This document shows positions 48,244 through 60,470 of a DNA stretch of 64,000 bases, piece by piece. Below the pieces are notes generated by a model that had not been told where the DNA came from, did not search any database, and saw nothing but the letters and a program-made list of their open reading frames with translations. This stretch comes from Rhodamnia argentea (Eukaryota; Streptophyta; Magnoliopsida; Myrtales; Myrtaceae). How positions within the stretch are numbered: position 1 is the stretch's first letter; each line of letters starts with the position of its first letter. Made by a program: the position numbers and the translations under genes. The stretch lies in NCBI RefSeq assembly GCF_020921035.1, contig NC_063152.1, positions 31,309,903 through 31,373,902 on the forward strand, written 5' to 3'.

Positions 48244-51200
48244 ATGGAGGAGGAGGACATGGAGATGGAGGTCGAGGAGGTGTTCGTGGTGCACGAGATC
48301 GACTCCGAGTACGAGTACGAGGCTCCCCAGCACTTCGATTTCAGCCGCGAGGAGACCGCCGCGGAGGCGCGCGAGGCCGAGCTCTGGTTCGAGTCCGCCA
48401 GGAGCTATCCGCCTTCTCGTGAGTTCACTAAAATGCCGCGAGCGGCGTTGCTTTCGATTTCTTGCTCATTGCTTTGTCTGTGATTTCGTGAAACTGTTTG
48501 ATCGTCCCGAATGTGGTGGGAAGATGAGTGTAGATGTTCGGGGTTTATCCTGCAATCGGTATAGTTTCCCCTTCAGCTTTTGCAGCTTATTTGAGCGTTT
48601 TGGCAGCTGCCAAGATCTTTAGTCGTGTTTTGCTCGGGAAAAAAACACCCTTTTTCCCCTTTTCCTTGTCGTTACCCAACTGCGTGGAACTATTCGACGG
48701 ATTGTTGCTTGTTCGAGGACCAGGAAGCAGCACAAATTCTGAAATTGTTGACTTAAATTGTCCGGGTGTAAACTTCATCAGAAGTGGAATGATGCAAAGT
48801 CGAGGTTTGTCGTCATTCGGAGAGTATACTTACAGGTGAAAAGATTGGTAACCGCTATGAATCTGGGGCCTTTGGGCTTGGTTCATTCTATTTGCAGCAT
48901 GCGACAAGGAAAGAAGGGCAAACTTTCCTTTTGATTGCCTTCTTTAGCAGTGATGAGACATATATAGGCTGGCTCTATGGGCTTAGTTACCCCTGCCATA
49001 ATTTGTACAGCGTATTAATCCTTGGAGTAATTTTTTTTTTCTCGTGTAATTTGTCACGTCAAGGATTGGTTACTGTTGTTTGTTTATTGTTGATGCACTA
49101 TATTTAAACTGTTCAATGAAGACTTTACATGTCATTCTTTCTTTGTGTTTTTCCCCATAACAGCTTTTGTGGTGAAATTGATTCTGAGAGATGAAATCCT
49201 GTCAAAGAACGTGAACATCTCTCCAAAATCCAAAATGATGGAGATTGATTCTCACGTCCAACTTGGTGAAGCTGATATTGGCACTGAAGAACTCGAAGTG
49301 GTTCCGAGTAGTAAAGGTATGGTGAGAATCTTTTATTTGATGGGCATCTTATCTTTATCAGTATCTCTTATTATGCTCAGTCTTTCCTGCGTTGAATATC
49401 CAGATCCCGATATGCCTAAAAAATTTTGGTTTTGTCTTCTATATCTAGATCATAATTAATGAGGGAGCATTTCATTGACATCCACTCTGATCCAGAAATG
49501 CCAATCTAGATCATAATTATTCTGGCCAAATTATGACATGCAGCGAGATGATTCCACAAAACAATGATCAAGCGTCTTGATTCATTTGACATTTTCTTTG
49601 TTTGGCAAGTTTATTAATTTTGAAGAAGCTCACACTTTATGGCGTTTGGTGGTATCTTCTTGTTCTTGTGACGTGTGTTTGGGACCTAATGAAAGTCTCT
49701 AGGCATGATCCATTTTTAGGGAAATCTCATCCCATGCTAAATGTGACGGACTCTGTTTTTCTTTTGCCCACAGAACAGATTCTTTTCTTGTGAAGCGACC
49801 CTTAAGCATTTTCCTCAAACATCCTACTGAAACATTAATTTTTCTTTTTCTTGGAGAGCCAAAAGCAAATTGTTTGGTACTAAGGGGCTACAACCCCTGT
49901 TACGAGAAAAGGTTTCTACAACTTCAGTGATAAGTATGGAATTGGGGATTTTCTGAAGTCAATTCTTTGCTACAGTTGCAGACTTGCATTTATCCTGCAC
50001 CTCTCATAGCAAGTACTGTTGTTGATGCTGGAGAGAAAAAAAATCTCGTTCAAGATTGGTCATGTTTTTCACCCATGAAATATGATGTACAATGTATTCT
50101 TAATAGCTCGAATGTGGAAGATATACATAAACGAATCATGTAAATCTAGATGTGTGCTGACAGTATATCGGCTTTCTTGTCCTGTAGATTGCAATGGAAT
50201 GGCTAAAGGAAAAGGAATATTCACCACGTTTCAGATTGAAAATCTACAGAAATCTGAGAGGCAGCCACTAGGGTATTCCGAAGGTGATCAAAGACCCACA
50301 ATAACTGTGTTCTTGCAGGCTTAAAGTCAAACTATATGAGGTTCTTAAGTATCTAGTACTTTGTGCTTTTACTCGATTCATCTGACTGATGTGCATTATA
50401 AAGCAACAGGCTGTTCACTATGTCTTTTGACCGTTGACGTCTTTGAAGTGGAGAATGGGTGTTATTACTTAGAGGCGCGCATCTGTCTATCATCTCCATA
50501 AATATTCAGAGTTTCGTTCTTCAACTGGTTGAGATATTCAACATATATTTTTCAGGAACTTTCGAATTTTTTCGCAAAAGTCTTATTAGTTCTAAGCTAA
50601 TCAGCAACTCTTTTTGAACATGTTTAATTTGAGTACACCTTTCTCTAACTACAACCCCCTGAAGCGTTTAGTACTTATATTTTGATAGTAGTGCTTCAAA
50701 CGTGCACCATGACACCTCTCTGTTTTCTTATTATTCCTTATTGCAGGATGCAGATCTTATAATCACCTGTCATGCAACATGATGAAAGCTAAATCCAGGA
50801 CATCAGTCAAGCCTTGTCCGCCAAGGATCTCAACTTTAATGAAGCCAACTGCAAGTATGCTGGCCAAGCATAATCAGCCATCTCAAGTTGTGAGCTCCAG
50901 GTAAATGCTATGGTTTATATGAGTTTCTTTTACTCTTGATATACTAATGTCGTAGAATAATTTATAAGTAGTAGATGTGCTCTTGATTGCAGTGTTAGTT
51001 AATTTTTATGACTTTCTGTTATTGCTTCTTAGATTTCAAATGCAAACAAGTCAGATCAGTGGGAAGAGCTTATGTAGTTCTTCTGCTGGTGAGGGTCAAG
51101 CTACTAAGAGGCAGAAGTTAGAGGGAGGTCATTCGCGGAAGGTCAGGCTACATCATCTTTGTGTTCCTGGTCTGCTTAAAGCCTTCATTGTGATTGCTTT

Positions 51201-54168
51201 GAGCTATCAATGGAAATATAGATGACTGTTGTATAGTGCAAGTTTTTGTGCTCGAGTAGGAAGTAATCTTTTTAGAAGACGAGTAGTTTTTGCTAGCGTC
51301 AGACCATGAGTCGTTGCTTCTATACTAGGTTATTAGAGGAAAGCGCAGTTTATACTGGGTGTACTTTCAATAATCGTTTGAAAAATAAACTTTAATGAGG
51401 CAACACTTTGGTTCGGGGCATTTTCAATGCTAAAAAATTTGAATTTGGCCTAGCTTAGAGTTGGAAACTCCTCTTTTCAGGAGTTCATATGCTATCTAAT
51501 TGTTATGAGGACTAAATTCAGCGTCATCATCTCGTGACAGGTCGGTGAACTAAAGCAGCAGACGAATTTTGTCCACAAAGCATCTAAAAAGGTATCGTTT
51601 TGCTTGGCATTGCTTTCGGCATGTTTACTTCTATTGAAACCTGATGGGGAGATGCTCTATGGCTTTTGTAGTTGTGGCAATAATAAACAATCATATCCTA
51701 ATGCACTACATTGTAAAAGTACACTTTGAATATTGCCAAGTGCTGATTTCCAAGTTTGGCTGGTGTTGGAGTAGTAAGTGATGTAGTATAGAATCTCTGG
51801 ATGATTTCACAGGATGCAACAGTTGAGAAGAAACCTCATTTGAAGCTGAGGCTTACCATTCCTAGGGAGCCTGAGCTTGAAACAGCTCAAAGGGCACAAA
51901 GGGCAAGGTTCATTATCACTGTGGATCCAACTACTGATTTCTGATTCTTGAAATTGTTAATGCCCGTAGGCATATGAATCTTTTGAATTGCAGGCCAAGA
52001 AACATGAGTGCCGAGGAACAATCAACAGTAACTGTACGCAGATTCAAAGCAAGACCCTTGAATAGGAAAGTCAGTATGACGTTCTGAAATGAACTGAAGT
52101 CTATACCTTATTTTTGTCCCCTGACTTAAACTTGTTTCTGTTATATTCAGATTTTCGAGGCTCCTTCTCTGCCACTTCCAAAAAAGAGCATTCCGAAAAT
52201 ACCAGAGTTTCAAGTATTCTTTTGGCTCGTCTAATCTTGCTACTATTATATAATGGGTGCTTGATAATTGATTCACACACTCATTTTTCTCGGCTTTTAT
52301 TGGTCATGTTTCTTCAGGTTTTCCACCTGAAGACCCTGGAAAGAGCTATGGAGCATAATTTAGCAGCTTCATCATCCTTGTTGCATGACTCTGACAAGGT
52401 GATGACCTTGTTCTTGGAATAGATTGCTCTTCTATCTAAAGTGACCTGTTTTTTCACACCTTGAAAGAAATACTAGACGTAATGACATGATTGTCAAGTT
52501 TGCTCGTTTCATGTACTGATTCAACTTTTCCCTCTTAGGAATTGCTAAAATCCTGTCCAGCTGCAGAAAAAGAACCCAGGAGTCCGCAAAGGTAATTGTT
52601 ACAAATTCTTTCAATCAGTTTCTCCCCATAAACTGGTTGGAAATGAAGTTCGTATCCAATATCCTTGTTCACCCTTTTGGTCTCATGCATGATCTGTTTA
52701 TCCTGACGACCTCGATGGACTAACTAGTTGGATTACTGTAGTACTAATCTTTTATTTTACGTGTCTTAATCAGATAGGAAAACCTAATTCATGTATCCCC
52801 TGTTGGGGGACCCAGTAGTCCTCTTTTTCCCGCTTCTCTTTTTCCTCTATTGTCTTTTCTTCTTTCCTAGTTGAACTTTGGGCTGGGTAATTTACCGAGT
52901 GAGAGTTGCCTTGCACCAAAAAACTGCCGCAACCAAGGAGTAAGGTTTCTGTTATGTTAGGTCATGTAGTAGAGCTGCCAACGCATGTCAGGAGCAAAAA
53001 GTTCCAGCATCAATATTCAGATTCCCGAGTTTACATCAAAGAAGTAGTGGATGCTGATATTGCCTCTTTCGATAATGTAGCACACACAGAGAGCACTAGA
53101 AGCATTTAATTATCGACATCGAAAAACTAAGATGACTGCTGTTGCTTCCGTAATTTACAGAACCAACGGTGTTGATGCTCCCAAGCAGGATGGAATTGGC
53201 TCAATGTATGCTTTTAGAGCTCATCCGCTCAATAAAAAGGTGAATATGGTCGGTCGTTATCTGCCAGGAATGTCATGTTAAATTTTTGGATACATAATCT
53301 CTATGTGGTCTGCAGATTTTTTCAAGTAAAGGAGATATTGGGGTCTTTAGAAATAAAAAGCGGGAAGCAACAGTGCCTATGGTATTCAGTACAAGCCTCG
53401 ACTGTTTCTACTACCTATGTTGTTTTTCTTACGCAAACTAAAAACGAATGTCAATACAGGAATTCAAGTTCAATACTGAGAAAAGGATTCAGCACAATCC
53501 ACCGACCGAACTTTTTAGCAAGGTAGATAATGCCGAGATGTGTTTGTGAAGCATCTTTTGAGTTATTTTATCTCCCAAAGCTGAAATTTATGGTGCTAAT
53601 AAGATTCTTCATTTAGTTTTCATACTGAGCTTTGTGATATCTTTTACAGCAGTAATTCCTTGGTTTTTTGTCAGATGTCCCTAAAATCTGAACTCCAGCC
53701 CAGTAATGGATCTTATTCTCAGATAAAATCGTGTCAGCCCCCCTGCATCTCGATGAAGGTTCTTGTACCTTTTAATTGAGTAAACACTACTTTGCGGTCT
53801 CTATGATGTATTGACCTTCGTTATTACTGTATTGAGTTACTCACTTCTCTTTGTAAGGGTCCAAAAGAAAATAGATTCCATCCTCTACAGCAAAACCTTG
53901 AGGTAAAAAGGGAATTTACACTATCTGTCCCTGATTTTGCGCTGCTGCTTCTCCTTAGCGTCCTATTACATGTTTGCAGGTGACCCATTTGGTGAAAGAG
54001 AGAGCTCCCTTTGTGGAAAAGCAATCCCAATATGGAAATGGCATTGCCGCTACCGAAGCAGGCTCCAGATTCAGTGCAAGGTACTCTAGGTTGCGAATGT
54101 GCTAGCTTATATGCCTTGACCATTTGATGTTTACTGTATTTTGCTGCAGGAGTCTGGGCATTCGCTGA
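48244..54168 (+). CDS. TPXL: TPX2-like microtubule-associated protein (TPXL2/3 type)
   Basis: Eighteen GT-AG exons close into 520 aa: 48244-48418, 49164-49316, 50188-50283, 50747-50900, 51033-51141, 51541-51591, 51813-51907, 51994-52069, 52151-52213, 52318-52398, 52539-52591, 53161-53239, 53316-53381, 53460-53522, 53675-53758, 53858-53902, 53980-54080 and 54150-54168. The acidic N-terminus has the family block FDFSREETAAEAREAELWF and SYPPSPFV. The central part carries RFKARPLNRKIFEAPSLPLP and KIPEFQVFHLKTLERAMEH. A second unit has AFRAHPLNKKIFSSKGDIGV and RIQHNPPTELFSK. The duplicated 'F-A-PLN-KIF' units are the hallmark of TPX2 proteins. TPX2 proteins nucleate spindle microtubules and activate Aurora kinases in other plants; TPXL2/3 are the best match by N-terminus. 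There is no C-terminal kinesin-binding extension. The TPX2-importin-like region is at about 278-351. Confidence 0.91.
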
Positions 54169-54639
54169 TGGCTGAGGGGACATTGCTGCATCGATTATTT
54201 GTTGATTTTTGCGCTGTTAAAGGATGGTCACGTGTTGGAAGATGTTAATGCTCGTCTGCATCATTCGAGTAATCATAGGAAGTTTACTCACCATACAGCT
54301 TACCTCGACAACAAAGAGATGTGCTCCCAAATGTGAGCTAGCTCCTGTTTTACCTGAAGTTAGCTCAAGTCGGCCATACCCAAAATAAACACGGCAGCAG
54401 GTGGCGACTGTACAGAATCTCATAAACCTTCTCACAGTCTGAAGCATCCTTTTCCACACCGTCTGGTGACAGTCGTATTTACCCATCTTGGGCGACTGGA
54501 TTTGTGAGAAGCATGTACAGAACATCATCATATGAGGGGTGATGATCAAGTATACTACAGAATACATTCTGGAATGCTACATTTCTTAAGTTTGTTTTGC
54601 GGTGGAAAAGAGCTATTGTGTTTTCAACAACACATTTGG
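54169..54639. other. 3' flank of the TPX2-like gene
   Basis: Probable 3' UTR and poly(A) region of the TPX2-like gene. The minus-strand frame at 54217-54567 has no recognisable motif. Confidence 0.45.
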
Positions 54640-54830
54640 GCTGTTGCGTCATTCAACGAAGATCGTCCACGTCAGTAATATCAGCCCAAAATTAGCTGGA
54701 AGGACTGAATTAGCTCTAGATCAAAAGGTTTAGGGCTAAATTGGCATCATTACAAAGTTAAGAATAAATTGGTGCAAATGCAATTAGTCTAAGACTCTTC
54801 TGGCACTTTTTCCAGCTTTTGCCTAGTGAC
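54640..54830. mobile_element. Fragment of the GC-core TIR element family
   Basis: Only arm modules are left: 'gtccacgtcagtaatatc', 'aggactgaattagc', 'taaattggcatcatt', 'taaattggtgcaaatgc' and 'taagactcttctggcac'. The GC core is absent. Confidence 0.4.
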
Positions 54831-55116
54831 AATAAAAGTTTAGGATTAAATTCGTAGCTTCCATATGTTTGATAGCTAATATCAGCCGGACCGGATGGTT
54901 GTTAACAAGATCGTCCGCGGAGAATTCTAAGACGGCAACGTTTGTTGTCGTATAATTACTTGAATTAGTCTTAAGCATTCCATGCGTCATTCCTCAAATT
55001 TTGGTACATTATTTTGTCCGTTCTTAATTTTTATATTCACCTATTGAATCAGCTTGGCCGTCTTGAGCCGGATTGCATTTTATTGACTCATGTTGACATC
55101 GGTCCCAACTTGATTC

Positions 55117-55125
55117 TATTAATAG
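55117..55125 (+). promoter_or_regulatory. TATA-like box of the first phytocyanin gene
   Basis: TATTAATAG sits in a block ('cttgattctat.aatagcccgagag') that is nearly identical to the promoter of the second copy, where the same position reads TATAAATAG. The first copy therefore has a weaker TATA match. The distance to its ATG is also longer, about 147 versus 69 bp. Confidence 0.55.
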
Positions 55126-55271
55126 CCCGAGAGCCGAGTCTCTTCATTGCAAGCCTAATAGCACCCACGTCGAAATCTCTACAACCTCAAGAAAATTTCG
55201 CAAGTGTTTCTTTGCCTTCTCTCTTTTTCGCCCTCGGAAGCTTAAAAGAGCATTATTAAGTTTTTCCAGTC

Positions 55272-56055
55272 ATGGCATCGTCCATTATCTTCATGACCCT
55301 AGCTTTAGTTGCAGCAATTGTTCCTGTATCCGTGATGGGCACTGAGTTCATGGTTGGAGATGACAAGGGCTGGACCCTCAACTTCGACTACCAAGCCTGG
55401 GCCGAGGGGAAGCAGTTCTACGTCGGCGACAAGCTCGGTATGAATCCTACTCCTCCCATTTTTTCTGGCCCGTGCTGCACGAAACGTGCCCCTCTTCGAG
55501 CAGACGTGTGTACTTGTCCCTCGAAGTTACTGCATGAACCTGCACAATGTTGCACCAAACAAAATTTTAGTAGATCAAATCGATTGAAGTGGAATGATGT
55601 AAATGTTTTTTTCTGTCCTATGATGGGTATCATCACCTCAAAATTCTTCCACAATGGGTGTCGTGGTTAGCTGATGCCAAGAGAGAGGCCAATACTTCCT
55701 CTTTGTTGCAGTTTTCAAGTATCCGGGGGGCGCCCACAATGTCTTGAAAGTCAACGGGACTGGCTTCCAAGAGTGCGTGGCGCCGGCGGGCACCGTGGCT
55801 CTGACCACCGGGAACGACGTCATTACCCTTTTGACCCCAGGGAGAAAGTGGTACATCTGCGGCGTCGGCAAGCATTGTGCGTCTGGCAACATGAAGCTAG
55901 TCATAACCGTGCTGCCAAAAATGGAGTCGCCAGAGCCAGAGCCAGCGCCCGCGCCTGCAGCAGCTGAAGCCTCGGCTGCCGGAGGAAGTATTGTGCCCCG
56001 ATATTACGCCTCAATCATGGCTGTCCTCGGCGTGATTGCCACTGTTATGGTTTGA
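55272..56055 (+). CDS. GPI-anchored phytocyanin (uclacyanin/blue copper type), copy 1
   Basis: Two exons, 55272-55437 and 55712-56055, give 169 aa; a single phase-1 intron in this position is normal for phytocyanins. Residues 1-23 are a signal peptide. The plastocyanin-like domain carries all four type-1 copper ligands: His64 (GGAHNVL), Cys105 (WYICG), His110 (GKHC) and Met116 (GNMKL). Met as the fourth ligand points to uclacyanin or plantacyanin rather than stellacyanin. Cys77 and Cys111 form the usual disulphide, and N70-G-T is a glycosylation site. A short Pro/Ala/Glu-rich linker and a hydrophobic C-terminus (YYASIMAVLGVIATVMV) form a GPI-anchor signal. It would act as a small electron-transfer or cell-wall copper protein at the cell surface; the exact role is unknown. 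A tandem sister copy lies 2.9 kb downstream. Confidence 0.93.
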
Positions 56056-58030
56056 TTTATGTAAAGCTAGTCATTCATCCGGTTGGCCTTTCACTTGATG
56101 TTGTTTATTTCTTTTGCGATCTTTGCATTATTTGCAAAGTGTGGACGGTCAAGGTATTCTTTCATTGAGTCTTGGAAAGTACATTCGATTTAGCCGTTTA
56201 TGCTGTTATTATTGAAAGGCTTTTCTATTCCAACCAATTTTGCAACCGGGAATGTCCTCGATCTATTGCTAGCTATGCAACTTGTCATTTTGGGTTCTTC
56301 ACCTCATTTTCTGAGGCTTGTGCCTATTGGATTAGCACGGGAGTAAGATCCTCGACAATATTTTCGTTCGATATCTCATCTATCCAAGCTATTAACTAAC
56401 GCGAATTCGAGTAGTTTGGAAATTTATGTATCAACTCATCGCATTCTGAATACTTTAACCACCATCCCGGCGCAAGCGATTTATCTCTCTAAATGCTATA
56501 CGAATACTTTTGTCCTACCTTCTACATTAAATGTTGTATCTCGAGAAAAATTAAAAATTTCCAGTGAAAGATTGAGAGTTATTCTGCCGTGATCCAACGG
56601 TCACCAATGTCCCACGAACAGGTGTTCGAAAATTTTTAGAAGATAGAAAGAAGAGAGAAGAGGAGATGGAAGAAAGAGATGACTAACGGGGGCCAAAGGA
56701 CAATGTGCATTAATTAGGCAGGTTGGCGGCTACAAAATCTTTGCCATTAGCATGACTTGTTTCATTAAACGATGATGTAAAAGTAGTTTGGATCGAACTT
56801 GATCAATGGATGGATTAGCGGTAAAGCCGTGATTTTGTGTGGGGAAGATACTTTTGAAGAGCCGCATTAGGTTTATCCGCACGTTGCGAGTTGTCGTACA
56901 AAAATATAATTACAACGGAACGTGGGATAGTTTAGCGCAAATACAACATTGCCTAAACATATCATTAGTTATAAACAATAATGTTGCGTTTGGTCGTATG
57001 AATTTCTAGTTAAGACAAAACTAGATAGGATAAGATAAGAAATCTAATGATTTTGTCATATCTTATCTACTATTTGGTGAATTGCGAATTTAAAATCAGA
57101 TAAGCAGAGGCAAGGCATGGCTGATATCGACTCTATTTTGCTAAAACATCAAAATTCTTTAGAAATTATTCAGTGATGAGTTCTAATAAGTGAGTTATTA
57201 TTGAGCAGAAGTTTGTGGCATCTGAATTCAAGCACGGGATCGATGAAGCAAACCCCGTAGACTCAAGGGTCTTGATTTTGAGTCGCATCCTTTGAGAATA
57301 ACCCACTGGCTTTGTTTATTGTCTTGTTAAGTGAGTAAACAAGTACCGAACAATTTAATTATTCACAATTTTTCAACAAGTTGAAGATGCACTCATCCGG
57401 ATCATCTAAGAGAGCTACCTTGAAAATCTATGAACAATCTCGAGTTCTTCGGAACATGTGGAAACTCCTTTCAAATATCGGAAAGGTTCAAGTAGTTAAA
57501 AAATGAGGGACGTGATCTCATATTTTGTAATAGATTTATGAATTTTTTGGTAATTCTCCCTAAAACACCTAGGATCCTCTTGTATTTGAAGTACCTAGAC
57601 ATAAGGAGAATGTAATCACATACATGTTCTGTAATTGTGTGACAAAAAAATAATATCACAAGTGCCGCAACTTTCTTAACGGGCTCATTTCAATGATCAC
57701 CCGGATACCATAACTTGTCAAAGACGTTCCCTTGAATGACACTCGAATATCGTAACTTTTACAAGAGAATCATCTGAATGACACTTGTTGATTTTTTTTT
57801 TAAATTATGAAACTTTAAGTGATTAGCTGAAAAATTACGGCATCAAAATGAGCGCCGTTAGCATCATTTTCCCGCACTAGCGGAAATCGGTAAATTCCAC
57901 AAGTAAATCTGGCTTTGGCCTTATTCAAACACATTTTGGTACCCTCCACTCCATATGTTTGGTAGCTCCACAGACGGCAACGCCGGACGCCCGCGGAGAA
58001 TTCCAAGATGGCAACGGTGCCGTCACAGAA
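56056..58030. other. Spacer between the two phytocyanin genes
   Basis: The first ~600 bp are the 3' flank of copy 1. Its segment near 56565-56680 ('gattgagagttattctgc', 'agaagatagaaagaag') recurs 3' of copy 2 near 59705-59805, showing that the duplication included downstream DNA. The rest is AT-rich without a recognisable gene. Confidence 0.55.
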
Positions 58031-58057
58031 TTCTTGAATCTGTCTTAACTTGATTCT

Positions 58058-58066
58058 ATAAATAGC
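58058..58066 (+). promoter_or_regulatory. TATA box of the second phytocyanin gene
   Basis: A perfect TATAAATAG, 69 bp before the ATG, in a promoter block shared with copy 1 ('ttgattctat', 'agcccgagag', 'tctctgcattgcaagc'). Confidence 0.7.
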
Positions 58067-58134
58067 CCGAGAGCTGCTGAGTCTCTGCATTGCAAGCTCA
58101 ATAGTTCCTTTGTCTTCTTCTTTTTTTTCCAACC

Positions 58135-59457
58135 ATGGCATCGTCCATTATCTTCGTGACCTTAGCTTTACTTGCAGCATTTGGTCCTGCAACAGTGATG
58201 GGCATTGAGTTCATGGTTGGAGATGACAGGGGCTGGACCCTCAACTTCGACTACCAAGCCTGGGCCGAGGGGAAGCAGTTCTACGTCGGCGACAAGCTCG
58301 GTATGAATCCTACTCCTCCCGTTTTTCTCGCCCATGCCGCTCGAAGTGTGCCGTGCATTCGAGGCAAACATGCTTAGTTGTCCCCCAATGTTACTAGAAA
58401 AAATTGTCAAAAAAGTCTTAAACCTATTGCACTTTTGCCAATTCAGCCCTAAATCTTTTGTATTTGTGTCAATTCGGTCATGAGCCTTTTCTTTTTGTGC
58501 CAATTCAGTTTTAAAACTTTTGTATTTATGCCAATTTAGTCCATCTAGTCAACTTTAGCCAGCTAACGTTGACGTGGATGCAGACTGGCGCTCACATGGA
58601 CAATTTTAATTAATATTTTAATATTTTTTGGATTGGTTTTTATTTTTATTTTTATTTTATTTTCTTCCTCTTTCCTTTTTTTTCCTTTTTTCTTCCTATG
58701 GCCGACGAGGTTGGCCTCACTCGAGCCGGATTTAGGGAAGGTCAACCTTGCCAACCCTAGCCTCTTGTCGATCATCGCCACCGGCGATCGGCCGGACGAA
58801 GAAGAAAGGAAAAGAAAAAAAGAAAGGGAAAGAAAAGAAATTAAGGAAAAAAGGAAAATAAAAAATATTAAAAATTATCCGCATCAATGCCCGCCGGCCA
58901 ACGTTGGCCCGATGAGCTGAATTGACATAAATGAAAATGATTTATAATTAAATTTTAAAATATTTTTGGACTGAATTGACAATAGGTTTAGGAATTTTTT
59001 TGACAATTTTTCCTTTTAGCATAAACCGGCACAATGTTGCACCAAAGAAATTTTAATAGATGATGGGGGTGGTCATCACCTCAATTAGTTCTGGCATGAA
59101 CATTCTTCTACAGTGGGTTTCATGGTTAGCTGATGCTAAGAGAGAGGCCGATACTTCCTCTTTGTTGCAGTCTTCATGTATCCGCAGGGAGCGCACAACG
59201 TCTTGAAAGTCAACGGGACCGGTTTCCAACAGTGCGCGGCGCCGGCGGGCACCGTGGCTCTGACCACTGGGAGTGACGTCATTCCCCTTTTGACCCCTGG
59301 GAGAAAGTGGTACATATGCGGCATCGGCAACCATTGTGCGGCCGGCAACATGAAGCTTGTGATAACCGTGCTACCAAAAACGGACTCGCCCACGCCCACG
59401 CACGCGCCCGCCCCTGCGCCTGTGCCTGCGCCCGCACCAGCAGCAGCCAAGTGCTAG
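58135..59457 (+). CDS. Phytocyanin copy 2, truncated before the GPI signal
   Basis: Exons 58135-58300 and 59171-59457 give 150 aa. The signal peptide and copper domain are nearly identical to copy 1 and keep every ligand (His64, Cys105, His110, Met116), the disulphide pair and the N70-G-T site. The linker is more proline-rich (an Ala-Pro repeat). The frame stops at TAG (59455-59457) where copy 1 has TCG (Ser). The downstream 27 codons still read in frame as a GPI-type tail up to TGA at 59536. The product would be secreted and not anchored. The intron is 870 bp instead of 274 bp because of a 617-bp mobile element. Splice sites are intact, so the gene could still be expressed; whether it is functional is unknown. 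Confidence 0.88.
58397..59013. mobile_element. GC-core TIR element inserted in the phytocyanin copy 2 intron
   Basis: The best-defined copy of the family. It begins 'gaaaaaattgtcaaaaaag' and ends with the complement 'tttttttgacaatttttcc'. Next in from each end are 'cttaaacctattg' and its complement 'caataggtttag'. Removing it leaves an intron of 253 bp, close to the 274 bp of copy 1, so the insertion followed the gene duplication. It contains a GC-rich core (58700-58800) and purine-rich DNA but no transposase. Confidence 0.85.
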
Positions 59458-59538
59458 GCTGCCGGAGGAAGCATCGCACCTCGATATTATGCCTTGATCT
59501 TGGCCGTCTTTGGTGTTATCGCAACAATCATGGTTTGA
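59458..59538 (+). pseudogene. Stranded GPI-signal coding remnant of phytocyanin copy 2
   Basis: In the same frame after the TAG stop, codons still encode AAGGSIAPRYYALIL and then VFGVIATIMV with a TGA at 59536-59538, aligning with the C-terminus of copy 1. Its conservation shows that the stop is recent. Confidence 0.85.
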
Positions 59539-60071
59539 TGTATCTTAAGTTGGTCATCCATCCTGTTCGTCATTTCACTCGATGTCGTTTATTTCGGTTG
59601 TAATCTTTGCACCTCAATAAGTGCGTTGTACTCTTGCTTATTTTCTCATAGTTTCTATGTCAAGTGTTGAATCTGAAAAAAAGACTATTAAAATTTTTCA
59701 ATGAACGATTGAGAGTTGTTCTTTTGTGATCCAATGGTCACCAATGCTCGAAGAACGGATCTTCGAGAATTTCTACAAGATAGAAGAAGAGAGGAGGAGA
59801 TGGAAGAAAGATAACCGAACTATGCAAGTGCACACTCAACATAAAATGCTCCTGGTATCAAGCATCGACCAAATTCGCCATCCATGATCTAAAATATGTT
59901 TTTTTCTTTTTTACGTGATACATTCGAGGAAAAAGAATCACGCACAAAAAATGTTACTAGCTAGGACATTGGAACATAAAAATAGGTTGGAAAGAATGAG
60001 GATTACAATCACCTCTTTATCAAAGGTATAGCTTTTGTAATAAACGTTTATCTTATCACAGAGAGGCATAC
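59539..60071. other. Spacer with degraded promoter of the DUF26 copy
   Basis: The first part is the 3' flank shared with phytocyanin copy 1. From about 59830 the sequence ('caagcatcgac.aaattcg.catccatgatct', 'taggacatt', 'atgaggatt') repeats upstream of the second DUF26 copy. Where that copy has TATAAATAG, this one reads CATAAAAATAG. Confidence 0.55.
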
Positions 60072-60470
60072 ATGGCTCTCTTTTGGAGAACTCTGGCCGT
60101 TGTAATTTTGTTTTTGTGCATTTGCATCGATGTGATAGGCGATTTCGATATGAGTATTGTGTAAAAAATATGTAACGGGATCAAGTTTGGATTCGGAAGC
60201 ACCTACAGCGGTCAAGTAGATAGCGTCCTTCAAGATTTGGTGTATAAGACGGCTCATATCGGTTTTGATTATTACAGACAATCGACGGTCTTGGATCAAG
60301 GTTGCTATGGCCACGCAGCTTGCAATGGAGCTCTTTCCTGTTATGACTGCTTTACATGCTTAATAGCGGCTAGATACGATATTAGAGATGGTTGTCCACA
60401 AAACACGGGCGCCCGCGTGTAGCTTGAGGATTGTAGGATTAGGTACCGAAATTATCATTTCTCGAAATGA
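60072..60470 (+). pseudogene. DUF26/ginkbilobin-like secreted protein, pseudogene copy A
   Basis: One continuous frame reads a signal-peptide-like start (MALFWRTLAVVILFL), then after an in-frame TAA (after SIV) KICNGIKFGFGSTYSGQVDS, the Cys motif CNGALSCYDCFTC (C-X8-C-X2-C) and CRIRYRNYHF. A second in-frame stop TAG follows GAR-V near 60419-60421. Gnk2/DUF26 secreted proteins are cysteine-rich antifungal or stress proteins. Two stops and a damaged TATA box make this copy very probably dead. The protein should not be read as expressed. Confidence 0.85.

Noticed and set aside
52906..53109. Possible extra exon of the TPX2-like gene
   Set aside because: Exons 11 and 12 join in phase (Arg codon split) without it, and the frame shows no TPX2 motif.
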